Assembly: GCA_947378425.1 (NCBI GenBank)
Contig: CANCJV010000023.1
Coordinates: 1-60,419 of the forward strand
Source: Synechococcaceae cyanobacterium
GTDB taxonomy: Bacteria > Cyanobacteriota > Cyanobacteriia > PCC-6307 > Cyanobiaceae
Length of the DNA stretch: 60,419 bases
Direction of reading: 5' to 3'
The notes under the pieces are model-generated. The model searched no databases, was not told the DNA's origin, and saw only the letters and a program-made list of their open reading frames with translations. This document shows positions 45,460 through 54,135 of the stretch, piece after piece (position 1 is the stretch's first letter; each line of letters opens with the position of its first letter). The translations under genes were made by a program, and so were the position numbers.

Positions 45460-47010
45460 TCAGGCCGGCACGAAGCTGCCATGCAGGCCGTAGGGAATCG
45501 CCAGCGGCAGCTCCAGCACCGCCACTTCGGCCATCGAGGCGGCATCGAGAATCACCAGGTCGGAGGCGCAGCGGGCGCCGTTCCAGACGACACACAGCAC
45601 CCAGCCGTGGTCCTCGGCGGGGGGCTGGGCACCGGCGGCGGCAGGCCGCGGCACCATCACCGGTTCGCTGACGAAGCCACGTGGCGCAGCGCTCCACACC
45701 CGCCGTTCCCCCGTGAGCAGATCCAGCTTCTTGAGCGCCTGCAGGGGGTCATTGCCCGTCTCCCGTTCCGCCACCGCCATCCAGCCATAGCGGCTTTCCA
45801 GCCCTTCGCGGCTGGGATTGACCATGGCGAACTCGCAGCAGCGCTCACTGAGGCGCTCCGTGCGCACCGTGCCGCTGGTCAGATCGATCGTGCAGCGCTC
45901 GAGCAGCCCCTCGGGGATCAGGTCGAAGTCGATCGCGCGGAAGTCGGTGTCGGGGCCGATCGAGGGGAAATCGGCGTAGAAGATGCTGGTGAGCACCAGT
46001 TCATCGCGCTCCTCCCAGGCGTTGAGATGGTGGAAGACGAACCCCTCGGGAGCCGGAATGATCCGGGGCTCCTGGCCGGCGAAGGCACCTGAATCGCGCG
46101 GAATCAGCCAGAACTGGGCCTGACCGCCGGGTTTCGAGGCCAGGCACTGGGCCGCTCCCTTGCGGCCGAGCAGGTAGGGCAGGGGATTGAAGGCGATGGC
46201 GTTCTGCAGGAACACCGCCCAGTTCGGGGTGATGGCGAAGTCGTGCAGGAAGGCGAAGCCCTTGAAGCTGTCGGAGCGCTCGCTCAGCAACTGGCCGGCC
46301 TTGACACCGGCGGCCGGGTCGTCCTTCACCGCGAACTCCAGCAGCCGCACCGTGCTGCGCGGTCCCGTCTTGACGCCGAAGGTCACCATCCGCTCCTGAC
46401 CGTGATGGCCGGGATCGAAGCGCGGGTGGGCACTGAAGGCCTCTCCCGGCTTGAGCACACCATCGAGCAGGGTGACGCCCCGCGTCTCGAGGCTGTCGGG
46501 GTCGAGGGCGTGGGGGGAACTGGCCTCCCAGAGAGCCAGCAGGTCATCGCCGAGGCGCACCACATGGGTGTTGGCGATGTTCTTGAGGCGAAGATCAAAG
46601 GCGTTGGCCAGGGGACCGCCGGGCTTCTGGGTACCGAAGACACCGCGGTAGGTGAAGCGGCCGGCCTGCTCTTCCGCCAGCCAGCCCTCGGTGCGGATGA
46701 AGCGGTTGCTGAGCCGCACAGCGCCGTCCTCGAAGCGCAGGGCGGTGATCATGCCGTCGCCATCGAAGGGATGGTGCACCCACTGGCCGCCGCGCTCCAG
46801 CCGGCCGGGCCCGTTGCGATAAAGGGTGCCCTGCAACTCGGCCGGAATCGTGCCGCGGCTGGCCTCGACCGTCACATCACTGAGTTCCACGCCGACATTG
46901 CGGAAGCCACTGGCCCAGTCGGCGCGGTCATAGTCACCGGCCTGGGGGGAAACGGGGCTGGGGGCAACGGTCATGAGCGGGGAGTGAGACATGGACAGTT
47001 CTGCCATCAT
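45460..47010 (-). CDS. Carotenoid oxygenase (RPE65/CCD family)
   Basis: The product is about 516 residues with a seven-bladed beta-propeller pattern. The four iron-binding histidines are visible: SAHPRFDPG, FLHDFAIT, FVFHHLNAWE and IPYGLHGSF. The N-terminus GTLYRNGPGRLERGG is typical. Such enzymes cleave carotenoids or apocarotenoids; exact bond unknown. ATGs at 47010, 47007 and 46992 are all possible starts, so N-terminal length is uncertain by 6 residues. The gene is transcribed away from the small secreted peptide and hisB (all minus strand) in a conserved picocyanobacterial neighbourhood. Confidence 0.93.
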   Translation of the reverse strand: MMAELSMSHSPLMTVAPSPVSPQAGDYDRADWASGFRNVGVELSDVTVEASRGTIPAELQGTLYRNGPGRLERGGQWVHHPFDGDGMITALRFEDGAVRLSNRFIRTEGWLAEEQAGRFTYRGVFGTQKPGGPLANAFDLRLKNIANTHVVRLGDDLLALWEASSPHALDPDSLETRGVTLLDGVLKPGEAFSAHPRFDPGHHGQERMVTFGVKTGPRSTVRLLEFAVKDDPAAGVKAGQLLSERSDSFKGFAFLHDFAITPNWAVFLQNAIAFNPLPYLLGRKGAAQCLASKPGGQAQFWLIPRDSGAFAGQEPRIIPAPEGFVFHHLNAWEERDELVLTSIFYADFPSIGPDTDFRAIDFDLIPEGLLERCTIDLTSGTVRTERLSERCCEFAMVNPSREGLESRYGWMAVAERETGNDPLQALKKLDLLTGERRVWSAAPRGFVSEPVMVPRPAAAGAQPPAEDHGWVLCVVWNGARCASDLVILDAASMAEVAVLELPLAIPYGLHGSFVPA

Positions 47011-47063
47011 CCCGTAACGAAGTGTGAATCCGCGAGCCTGGGGCTCGGCATCGGGCCGGCCGT

Positions 47064-47234
47064 TCAGCGGCTGCAGGGGACCGGAGCCGTCGAGCAGGGA
47101 GTGCTCAGCACGGGCTCGCCTGGGCAGGAGCTGGGGGCCGCCGGCAAGCAGCCGGCTGGGGAGCCGGCGAAACATGGGGCGGCCCAGCTCAGCAGAACAG
47201 CACTGCCGGCGGCGATGGCGGCGAGAGGATTCAT
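47064..47234 (-). CDS. Possible small secreted cysteine-rich peptide
   Basis: An ATG at 47234 begins a 56-residue frame with a signal-peptide pattern (MNPLAAIAAGSAVLLSWAAP, cut after CFA). The mature peptide would have five cysteines in about 30 residues with Pro/Ser spacers (CLPAAPSSCPGEP, CSTAPVPCSR). I do not recognise it. It lies between hisB and the carotenoid oxygenase gene, on the same strand. Evidence is the signal peptide and the Cys pattern only; an upstream ATG would add 6 residues. Confidence 0.4.
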   Translation of the reverse strand: MNPLAAIAAGSAVLLSWAAPCFAGSPAGCLPAAPSSCPGEPVLSTPCSTAPVPCSR

Positions 47235-47332
47235 GGGGACCGTGTACCACATTGCAAATTGACCCTAGCCACGCTGGCGTCTTTGCTGGCCGGGCCAGCT
47301 GCGGAGGTTGGCTGGCCTGGCAGCTGTGGTGG

Positions 47333-47935
47333 CTACTGCCCGGCCCGCTCCAGCACCCCCTTGCTGCTGGGCACGGCGCCGGCGCGGCGGGGATCGATCT
47401 CCACAGCCAGCCGCAGGGCGCGGGCGAAGGCCTTGAAGCAGGCCTCGACGATGTGGTGGGAGTTGACACCGTCGAGCTGGCGGATGTGCAGGGTGAGGCC
47501 GCTGTTGTTGACCACGGCCACGAAGAACTCCTTCACCAGCTCGGTGTCGTAGCTGCCGATCTTCTGGGCCGGAATCGTCAGGCCGTAGGAGAGGTGAGGC
47601 CGGCCGGAGCAATCGAGCGCCACCTGCACCAGCGCCTCATCCAGGGGGGCCACGAAGTGACCGAAGCGCTGGATGCCACGCCGCTCGCCCAGGGCCTTCG
47701 CCAGGGCCTGGCCCACGGCGATGCCCACATCCTCATTGGTGTGGTGATCATCGATATGGGTGTCGCCCGTGGCCGCGATCTCCAGGTCGATCAGCCCATG
47801 GCTGCTGATCTGGTGGAGCATGTGATCGAGGAAGGGCACGCCCGTGGCCACCTGGCAGCTGCCGCTGCCATCCAGTCCCAGGGTGACGCGGACGTCGGTT
47901 TCGCCGGTGACGCGGTGGATGCTGCCGGTGCGCAT
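47333..47935 (-). CDS. hisB: Imidazoleglycerol-phosphate dehydratase
   Basis: The 200-residue enzyme has the full HisB pattern: [18 protein letters not shown], the Mn2+-binding [14 protein letters not shown] and [17 protein letters not shown], then [20 protein letters not shown] and the second metal site [17 protein letters not shown]. It catalyses dehydration of imidazoleglycerol phosphate in histidine biosynthesis. Single-domain and monofunctional, as in cyanobacteria. A plus-strand VapBC-like pair lies upstream, separating it from fabI. Confidence 0.96.
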   Translation of the reverse strand: MRTGSIHRVTGETDVRVTLGLDGSGSCQVATGVPFLDHMLHQISSHGLIDLEIAATGDTHIDDHHTNEDVGIAVGQALAKALGERRGIQRFGHFVAPLDEALVQVALDCSGRPHLSYGLTIPAQKIGSYDTELVKEFFVAVVNNSGLTLHIRQLDGVNSHHIVEACFKAFARALRLAVEIDPRRAGAVPSSKGVLERAGQ

Positions 47936-48052
47936 GGGAGAGCCGCGCCCGCCGGCGCCTGATCAGGGTGCTCCGATCATGGCGAAGCCCCGGGCGGTCG
48001 CCTGAACCGGCTGTTGATGCCATGATGCCTCTGGCATAAGCATCTTGATGCC

Positions 48053-48319
48053 ATGCGCACCACGCTCACCATCGACGATGCCCTGCTGCGCCAGCTGCGC
48101 CAGAAGGCCCTCGACAGCGGCAAGCCCTTCAAACAGGTGGTGAATGAGGCCCTGCGGGCTGGTCTGAACCCGACTGCCGTCGCCAGGCGCGAGCCCTATC
48201 GCTGCCCCAGCTTTTCGATGGGTCAACCCCGCTGGCCTGTGAACCTCGACAAGGCCTTGGCCCTGGCCGAGGGACTGGACGACGAGATCCTGGTCGAAAA
48301 ATTGAGACAGGGCAAGTGA
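48053..48319 (+). CDS. VapB-like antitoxin (ribbon-helix-helix)
   Basis: The 88-residue protein starts MRTTLTIDDALLRQLRQKAL, continuing GKPFKQVVNEALRAGL, a ribbon-helix-helix DNA-binding domain of VapB-type antitoxins. The C-terminal half (WPVNLDKALALAEGLDDEIL) is the toxin-binding tail. The stop overlaps the GTG start of the PIN gene (GTGA), the normal VapBC arrangement. It would repress its own operon and neutralise the toxin. Confidence 0.85.
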   Translation: MRTTLTIDDALLRQLRQKALDSGKPFKQVVNEALRAGLNPTAVARREPYRCPSFSMGQPRWPVNLDKALALAEGLDDEILVEKLRQGK

Positions 48320-48744
48320 TTCTGATTGATGCCAATCTTCTGATCTACGCCCTGCATTCCGACATGCCGAAGCATGGGCCTGCTCGGGTCTGGCTGGAGA
48401 CTCAACTGAACGGCGATGAGCCCCTGGCGCTGTGCTGGATCGTGATCCTGGCCGTGGTGCGGCTGACCACCAACAAGCGCCTCTTCCCTGCTGCGCTTTC
48501 CGTCGAGCAGGCGCTGACCGCGGTCGCGGGCTGGTTGAGCCATCCCCTGGTGGTGGTGATCCAACCGGGCCCCGACCATTGGGCGATTCTGGCTCGACTG
48601 CTCCGGGAGGTCGGCAGAGCCGGTGACCTCACCCCCGATGCTCATCTAGCCGCTCTGGCGATCGAACACAGTTGTGAGCTGCATAGCTGTGACAGCGACT
48701 TCCGCCGCTTCCCGGGACTGCGTTTCCGCGATCCGCTGCGCTGA
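48316..48744 (+). CDS. VapC-like PIN-domain toxin with an altered acidic residue
   Basis: A GTG starts a 142-residue PIN protein: ILIDANLLIYAL with catalytic Asp5, and later the acidic residues in DLTPDAHLAALAIE and CDSDFRRFPGL. VapC toxins cleave tRNA or rRNA using four acidic residues that bind Mg2+. The second is usually Glu in a motif like xxEFLRVVT; here the matching stretch IVILAVVRLTT has Ala46. This could weaken or abolish nuclease activity. The pair is inserted on the opposite strand between hisB and fabI. Confidence 0.82.
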   Translation: MILIDANLLIYALHSDMPKHGPARVWLETQLNGDEPLALCWIVILAVVRLTTNKRLFPAALSVEQALTAVAGWLSHPLVVVIQPGPDHWAILARLLREVGRAGDLTPDAHLAALAIEHSCELHSCDSDFRRFPGLRFRDPLR

Positions 48745-48755
48745 GGCGCCAGGCC

Positions 48756-49538
48756 TCACATGCCGGTGATGCAGTAGCCCGCATCCACATAGATCACCTG
48801 GCCGGTGATGCCGCTGGCCAGGGGGCTGGCCAGGAAGGCGGCGGTGGCACCCACCTCCTCCTGGGTGACAGTGCGGCGCAGGGGCGCCTTCGCCTCGACG
48901 TTGTGGATCATGTCGAGGATGCCGCCGATGGCGGAGCTGGCCAGGGTGCGGATCGGGCCGGCGCTGATGGCGTTGACCCGCACCTGCTTCTCCGGGCCCA
49001 GCTCGGCCGACAGATAGCGCACCGAGGCCTCCAGGGCCGCCTTGGCCACGCCCATGACGTTGTAGTTGGGGATGGCGCGCTCAGCGCCCAGATAGCTGAG
49101 GGTGATGACGCTGCCGCCGGGGTTGAACAGGGGCTTGGCGTAGCGGCACAGGGGCGCCAGGGAGTAGGCGCTCACCTCCAGGGCCCGACCGAAGCCCTCG
49201 GGGCTGATGGCGGAATAGTCGCCGATCAGCTCCTCCTTGCCGGCGAAGGCCAGGCAGTGCACCAGTACGTCGATCGAGCCCCACTGCTCAGCCACCCGGG
49301 CGAACACCGCCTCGATCTGGGCCGGATCCTGCACGTTGAGCGGCTCGAACAGGCTCGGGGCCAGCGGCGCGGTGAGATCGCGCACTTTGCCCTCGAAGCG
49401 CCCCTTCTCATCAGGCAGGTAGGTGACCCCCAGCTCGCAACCGGCCGCATGCAGCTGCTGGGCGATGCCCCAGGCGATCGACTTGTTGTTGGCGATGCCG
49501 GTGACGAGGGCCTTCTTGCCGCGCAGATCGAGAAGCAT
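48756..49538 (-). CDS. fabI: Enoyl-[acyl-carrier-protein] reductase (NADH)
   Basis: The 260-residue FabI has the N-terminal cofactor pattern ALVTGIANNKSIAWGIAQQL, LVHCLAFAG, and the catalytic Tyr/Lys with FabI spacing (YNVMGVAK, Tyr-x6-Lys). The C-terminus ASGITGQVIYVDAGYCITGM is typical. It makes the final reduction of the fatty-acid elongation cycle. The ATG at 49538 is chosen; an upstream ATG at 49562 would add 8 residues without family support. Confidence 0.96.
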   Translation of the reverse strand: MLLDLRGKKALVTGIANNKSIAWGIAQQLHAAGCELGVTYLPDEKGRFEGKVRDLTAPLAPSLFEPLNVQDPAQIEAVFARVAEQWGSIDVLVHCLAFAGKEELIGDYSAISPEGFGRALEVSAYSLAPLCRYAKPLFNPGGSVITLSYLGAERAIPNYNVMGVAKAALEASVRYLSAELGPEKQVRVNAISAGPIRTLASSAIGGILDMIHNVEAKAPLRRTVTQEEVGATAAFLASPLASGITGQVIYVDAGYCITGM

Positions 49539-49639
49539 GGGTGAGGGCCGGAGACCGGCCATGGCGTTGTGGCGATTCTCCCGCAGCGGCGGCGGCGGCG
49601 GTCATCAGGAAGGCTTCTGCCTTCAGGAAGGCCTCTGCC

Positions 49640-50239
49640 TCAAGGGCCCGGCGGCGCCTGCTCCGGCTCCTCGTTCTGAAAATCCTCCGGCTGCAGCGGC
49701 TGACCCAGCAACCGCTTCTCGGCCCGCAATTCCGCCTTGGGATTGCTGAGCAGGTTGTGCTCTTCAACCATCGGATAGGCCCTGGGCCGGAAATCCTCGG
49801 CCCGGCGCGGCGGCTCCCGCCAGAGGAAGCGGCTCTGCGGCGCCCGCTGCCGGCAGAGGGCAGCGAACTGGCGCCGCAGCTGCCAGCGCACCGGCCCGCG
49901 GGCCATGGCCGCATAGAACTCCTGCCGCGGCGCCCGGCCGCCGCTGCTGGGCGATGCGCCTCGGCCGTGCTGCAGGCGGGCCCCATCCGGATTCCAGCGG
50001 GGACTGCACTGGCCCGGAAGGCTGGTGTCGGTGTCGAGCCAGAGGTGCAGGCCCTCGCCGCCGGGCCGGGTGCCCACCGCCAGGCCGTCGTTGGGCTGGT
50101 GGCGGGGCAGCGGATACACCCAGCCGCTGGCCCGCTCGACCGCCGGCACGCAGCCAGCCAGGCAGCTCAGGGCGGCGGCCAGGGTCAGGGCGCCCAGGGG
50201 GGAAGGGCGGCGCAGCCGGAGAGACGGGAGGCGGGGCAA
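49640..50239 (-). CDS. Lipoprotein of unknown function
   Basis: The most likely start is a TTG at 50239, giving 199 residues. The signal peptide ALTLAAALSCLAGC ends in a canonical lipobox (LAGC). The mature protein includes GWVYPLPRHQPNDGLAVGTR, GEGLHLWLDTDTSLPGQCSP and a long basic/aromatic C-terminal region (EFYAAMARGPVRWQLRRQF). Family unknown. The frame is open beyond 50239, but upstream residues overlap the oppositely directed thioredoxin-like leader and do not look like protein. Envelope localisation is expected. Confidence 0.65.
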   Translation of the reverse strand: MPRLPSLRLRRPSPLGALTLAAALSCLAGCVPAVERASGWVYPLPRHQPNDGLAVGTRPGGEGLHLWLDTDTSLPGQCSPRWNPDGARLQHGRGASPSSGGRAPRQEFYAAMARGPVRWQLRRQFAALCRQRAPQSRFLWREPPRRAEDFRPRAYPMVEEHNLLSNPKAELRAEKRLLGQPLQPEDFQNEEPEQAPPGP

Positions 50240-50317
50240 GGCGCAGCGGGCCGGGACGTCGGCGCCATGATCGGACTCTGCCGCCTGAGGACGCTGCCGC
50301 CGGCAGCGCTGAACACC

Positions 50318-50902
50318 ATGGTGCTGACCGCCTCGACGATGCTTCCCCTCGGCACGGAGCTGCCGCTGGAGCTGATCGATCGCCAGCGGGGTGAGGGGGT
50401 GGGCGAGCCTTTTGATCCCGCGGCGCTCGCTGGACGCCCCGTGCTGGTGCTGTTTCTCTGCCCCCATTGCCCGTTCGTCAAACATGTCGAAGCGGAGCTG
50501 AGCCGGTTGCAGGCCGATCTCGCCGGCCGGGTGGCCCTGCTGGGCCTCTGCAGCAACAGCCCCCTCACCCATCCCCAGGACGGCCTCCAGGGCATGGCGA
50601 CCCAGGCCGGGGCCCGGGGCTGGACCTTTGCCTATCTGCTCGATCCCGACCAGGCGATCGCCAGGGCTTTCCGGGCCGCCTGCACCCCTGATCCCTTCCT
50701 GTTCGACGCCGCCCACCGACTCGTGTACAGGGGCCAACTCGATGACAGCCGCCCCGGCAATTCGGTGGCGAGCGACGGCCGGGATCTGCGGGCCGCCGTG
50801 GCCGCCGTGCTGGCCGGGGATCCGGTGCCCGCCGAGCAGAAGCCCTCGATCGGCTGCAACATCAAGTGGCATCCGGGCCAGGAGCCGCCATGGATGGGCT
50901 GA
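50318..50902 (+). CDS. Thioredoxin-fold peroxiredoxin-like protein
   Basis: The 194-residue protein has the redoxin pattern: LPLGTELPLELIDRQRGEGV, PVLVLFLCPHCPFVKHVEAE with a CxxC active site (CPHC), and a C-terminal part TPDPFLFDAAHRLVYRGQLD. It resembles AhpC/TSA-related TlpA-like cytosolic proteins common in cyanobacteria. It likely takes part in thiol redox or peroxide removal. The ATG at 50318 is preferred; the long upstream open frame is not protein-like. A 13-base direct repeat (50892-50917 area) duplicates the end of the gene. Confidence 0.85.
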   Translation: MVLTASTMLPLGTELPLELIDRQRGEGVGEPFDPAALAGRPVLVLFLCPHCPFVKHVEAELSRLQADLAGRVALLGLCSNSPLTHPQDGLQGMATQAGARGWTFAYLLDPDQAIARAFRAACTPDPFLFDAAHRLVYRGQLDDSRPGNSVASDGRDLRAAVAAVLAGDPVPAEQKPSIGCNIKWHPGQEPPWMG

Positions 50903-50997
50903 ACGGATGGGCTGAACGGTGCTGGCGGGGGACCCTGGCCAGAGCAGGGTTCAGGCTGCGCGTTCTCGAATCCTGACCCCGGATTAAGGTGGCCGCC

Positions 50998-52203
50998 ATG
51001 CAAGTGCCTCCCTTCAGCCTCGGTGAGCAGCTGCGGCAGCTCGGTGATGCCCTCGACAGCGCCGTCCTCGAGGTGTTGCGGAGCGGCCAGTACGTCGGTG
51101 GCGCCACCATCGGCCGTTTCGAGCGGGACTTCGCCGCCAGCTGCGCCGTGCCCCATGCGATCGGCTGCAACAGCGGCACCGATGCCTTGATCCTGGCCCT
51201 GCGTGGCCTGGGCATCGGCCCTGGCGATGAGGTGATCACCTCCTCCTTCAGCTTCTTCGCCACCGCCGAAGCGATCAGCGCCGTGGGCGCCACACCGGTG
51301 TTCGTCGATGTGGAGGACGACTCCTATCTGATGGCGCTGGAGGCCATCGAAGCGGCCATCACCCCGGCCACCCGGGCGCTGCTGCCGGTGCATCTGTTCG
51401 GCCGACCGGTGGACATGGAGCGACTCTGTGCCATCGCCGCCGCCCATGAGCTGCTGGTGATCGAAGACTGCGCCCAGGCCACCGGCGCCCACTGGGCCGG
51501 ACGGCCGGTGGGCAGCTGGGGCGATGCCGGCTGCTTCAGCTTTTTCCCCACCAAGAACCTCGGTGCCGCCGGCGATGGGGGCGCCGTCACCTGCCGCGAT
51601 CCCGAGCTGGCCCAGCGGATCAGGGAGCTGGCGGTTCATGGCATGCCCCGCCGCTATCTGCACACCGAGCTCGGCTACAACAGCCGCCTCGACGCCATGC
51701 AGGCGGCCGTGCTGAATGTCAAGTTGCCCCATCTGCCGGCCTGGGTGGAGCGGCGCCGGGCGATCGCCGAGCGCTATCAGCGCGAACTCGTCGATCTGGC
51801 CGGCGTGCAGTTGCCGGCCAGGGGCGACACCGGCCACAGCTGGAATCAATTCGTGGTGCGGGTGCCCCTCTGCCCCACGCGCTCAGCCGCCTGCGGCGGC
51901 AGCTGCACCCCCTCCGCCGACAGCGCCGGTTTCGGGCTGCCGGAGGCCTGCTGTCGCGACTGGCTCAAGCAACAGCTCCAGGACCTGGGGGTCAGCACGA
52001 TCATCTATTACCCGATTCCGATCCATCGCCAGCCGGCCTACGACCAGCTGGGCTACGGCCCCGGCAGCCTGCCGGTCACCGAGCGACTCTGCAGTGAAGT
52101 GCTCAGCCTGCCGATCTTCCCCGAGCTCAGCGGCGAGCAGCAGGAGCAGGTGATCCGGGTGCTGCGGCAGTTGGTCAACAGCCCGGCCGGCGTGGCCGCC
52201 TGA
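50998..52203 (+). CDS. DegT/DnrJ/EryC1 family PLP aminotransferase
   Basis: The 401-residue protein shows SGQYVGGATIGRFERDFAAS, the cofactor-contact IEDCAQATGAHWAGRPVGSW, and the Schiff-base lysine motif FFPTKNLGAAGDGGAVTC. Members transfer amino groups to keto-sugars for surface polysaccharides or lipid A. A Cys-rich insertion (SAACGGSC...EACCRD, about residues 297-322) interrupts the C-terminal domain and is unusual. Starts at ATG 50998 or GTG 50989 are both possible. Substrate unknown. Confidence 0.9.
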   Translation: MQVPPFSLGEQLRQLGDALDSAVLEVLRSGQYVGGATIGRFERDFAASCAVPHAIGCNSGTDALILALRGLGIGPGDEVITSSFSFFATAEAISAVGATPVFVDVEDDSYLMALEAIEAAITPATRALLPVHLFGRPVDMERLCAIAAAHELLVIEDCAQATGAHWAGRPVGSWGDAGCFSFFPTKNLGAAGDGGAVTCRDPELAQRIRELAVHGMPRRYLHTELGYNSRLDAMQAAVLNVKLPHLPAWVERRRAIAERYQRELVDLAGVQLPARGDTGHSWNQFVVRVPLCPTRSAACGGSCTPSADSAGFGLPEACCRDWLKQQLQDLGVSTIIYYPIPIHRQPAYDQLGYGPGSLPVTERLCSEVLSLPIFPELSGEQQEQVIRVLRQLVNSPAGVAA

Positions 52204-52230
52204 ACGCCGGGCCATCCGGCTCAGCTCAGG

Positions 52231-53829
52231 TCAACTGCGAGGCAGGGAGGCGTACAACGCCTTGAAGCGAGCCTGCTGCTCCTTGTGCAGCACGATCGGC
52301 TCGGGATATCCGCGCCGTTCCAGGGGGGCGATCTCGCCGCTGATCAGATCCCGGGTGCCGACGTGGCGCAGCTCCGGCAGCCAGGTGCGGATGTAGCTGG
52401 CCTCGGGATCGAACTTGCCGGCCTGGGTGGCGGGGTTGAAGATGCGCAGCGGCTTGGGATCCATGCCGCTGCTGGCGCTCCACTGCCAGCCGCCGTTATT
52501 GGCGGCCAGATCGCCATCCACCAGGTGCGCCATGAAGTGGCTTTCGCCGAGGCGCCAGTCGCAGATCAGATCCTTGACCAGATAGGAGGCGACGATCATG
52601 CGGCAGCGGTTGTGCATCCAGCCGCTGGCGCTCAGCTGGCGCATGGCGGCATCGATGATCGGCATGCCGGTGAGGCCGTCGCGCCAGGCCTCCAGCCGCT
52701 GCGGGTCGTTCTGCCAGGGGAAGTGGCGCCACTGGGGCCGGTAGGGACCGTCGGCGAGTTCGGGGAAGTGCAGCAGGGCCTGCTGGTAGAACTCGCGCCA
52801 GGCCAGCTCCTGCTCCCACACGGTGATCGAGGTCAGGGCCTCGTCGCTGCGGGCCTGCTCCCGGGCCTGCTGGGCGGCGGCCCAGGCCTGGCGCGGGCTG
52901 AGCGTGCCCAGGGCCAGGGCGGCCGAGAGGGCTGAGGTGCCGGCTTCACTCGGGATGTTGCGGCCTGGTTCGTAGGCATGGATCGGGCTGCGGTCGCCGT
53001 CGCAGAAGGCCTCCAGCTGGGCCAGGGCCGCCGCCTCACCGGGCCGGCAAGGGCAGAGATCGGCGCCTTCGAAGGGATGCTGGAGGGCGGCGAGGACAGC
53101 CTCACTGGATTCCGAGGGCGCTCCGGCAGCGGCAAAGCGCACCGGGGCTGGGACCTGGTCCGTGGCCCCGACGCCGCGGCCTCCGGCGGCTGGAACGAGC
53201 CCTCCCCGTTGGGCCTCCGGGGGCAGCGCCTCCAGCCGCGGCAGGCTCTGCCACAGCTCCGCTCGGGGCAGGGCGGCCGGATCCAGGTCCAGCAGATGCC
53301 TGGGTGCCGGCCGCAGATCCAGCTCGGCGGCGGCGGAGCGGCGCTCCACCTGGCCGCGCCAGTTGCGCAGGAAGGGGCCGTAGACCCGGTAGGGATCGCC
53401 GCCGCCGGTGCGCAGCAGCTCGGGGGGCACCAGCAGCTGATCCCAGTCCACCAGAACCTTGACGCCATCGCCCTGGAGGGCGGCCGCCACCAGTCGGTCG
53501 CGCTGCCGCTCAGCGGGCTCGACACCGCGGTTCCAGGCCACCACCGCCGCGCCCGTGGCGATCGCCAGGAGAGGCAGCAACACCACCGGATCACCCTGCA
53601 GCAGCACCAGCCGGCTGCCGGCTGCCCGCCAGCGCTCGCCCAGTTCCCACAGGCTCTCGCGCAGAAACCAGCGCCGGGCCGGCGCCATGGTGGCCGCCTG
53701 CAGCTCCGCCGGATCCAGCACCACCACCCCCGTCAGCGCCGGGGTGGCGGCCGCCGCTGCGGCCAGACCGAGGTTGTCGGCCAGGCGCAGATCACGGCGA
53801 TGCCAGAACAACCAGCGCTCAGGACTCAT
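52231..53829 (-). CDS. phrA: Deoxyribodipyrimidine photolyase (class I CPD type)
   Basis: The 532-residue photolyase has the N-terminal antenna domain (LFWHRRDLRLADNLGL), and the FAD domain with TWVQEL-like TVWEQELAWREFYQQALLHF, TGMPIIDAAMRQLSASGWMHNR and NNGGWQWSASSGMDPKPLRIF. It uses blue light to repair cyclobutane pyrimidine dimers. The family type is clear; the antenna chromophore (deazaflavin or folate) is not. It converges on the DegT gene with 27 bases between. Confidence 0.94.
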   Translation of the reverse strand: MSPERWLFWHRRDLRLADNLGLAAAAAATPALTGVVVLDPAELQAATMAPARRWFLRESLWELGERWRAAGSRLVLLQGDPVVLLPLLAIATGAAVVAWNRGVEPAERQRDRLVAAALQGDGVKVLVDWDQLLVPPELLRTGGGDPYRVYGPFLRNWRGQVERRSAAAELDLRPAPRHLLDLDPAALPRAELWQSLPRLEALPPEAQRGGLVPAAGGRGVGATDQVPAPVRFAAAGAPSESSEAVLAALQHPFEGADLCPCRPGEAAALAQLEAFCDGDRSPIHAYEPGRNIPSEAGTSALSAALALGTLSPRQAWAAAQQAREQARSDEALTSITVWEQELAWREFYQQALLHFPELADGPYRPQWRHFPWQNDPQRLEAWRDGLTGMPIIDAAMRQLSASGWMHNRCRMIVASYLVKDLICDWRLGESHFMAHLVDGDLAANNGGWQWSASSGMDPKPLRIFNPATQAGKFDPEASYIRTWLPELRHVGTRDLISGEIAPLERRGYPEPIVLHKEQQARFKALYASLPRS

Positions 53830-54135
53830 GGGGGCAGGGGGCTCAGGGAAGGGTGAGGGAGAGCGGCGACGGAGCCGGGGCTGCTGGAGTCCCCCGGCTG
53901 CCCGGGATACCGGGTATCAGGTGCTGGCTGGCGGGGCCATCGCGCCGGGGTGCGTCAGGGGCGATGCAGAAGTCATTGTCAGCTGGACTCATCGGAAGGC
54001 TCCTGAACAACGCCCCTGGCGCCTCGCGATCGCAGGCTTGAGCCTTGCGACCGCATCGCTGCCACTGGATCGACCTGATGGATCCAGCGGATTCAGCAGC
54101 AACAGAGTCCGAGAGGTGGGGGGTGTTCCAAACGC
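53830..54135. other. Intergenic region between NUDIX and photolyase genes
   Basis: About 300 bases upstream of the photolyase start and downstream of the NUDIX gene. It has no credible gene. A weak palindrome (GATAC...GTATC, near 53910) is present. Confidence 0.4.
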
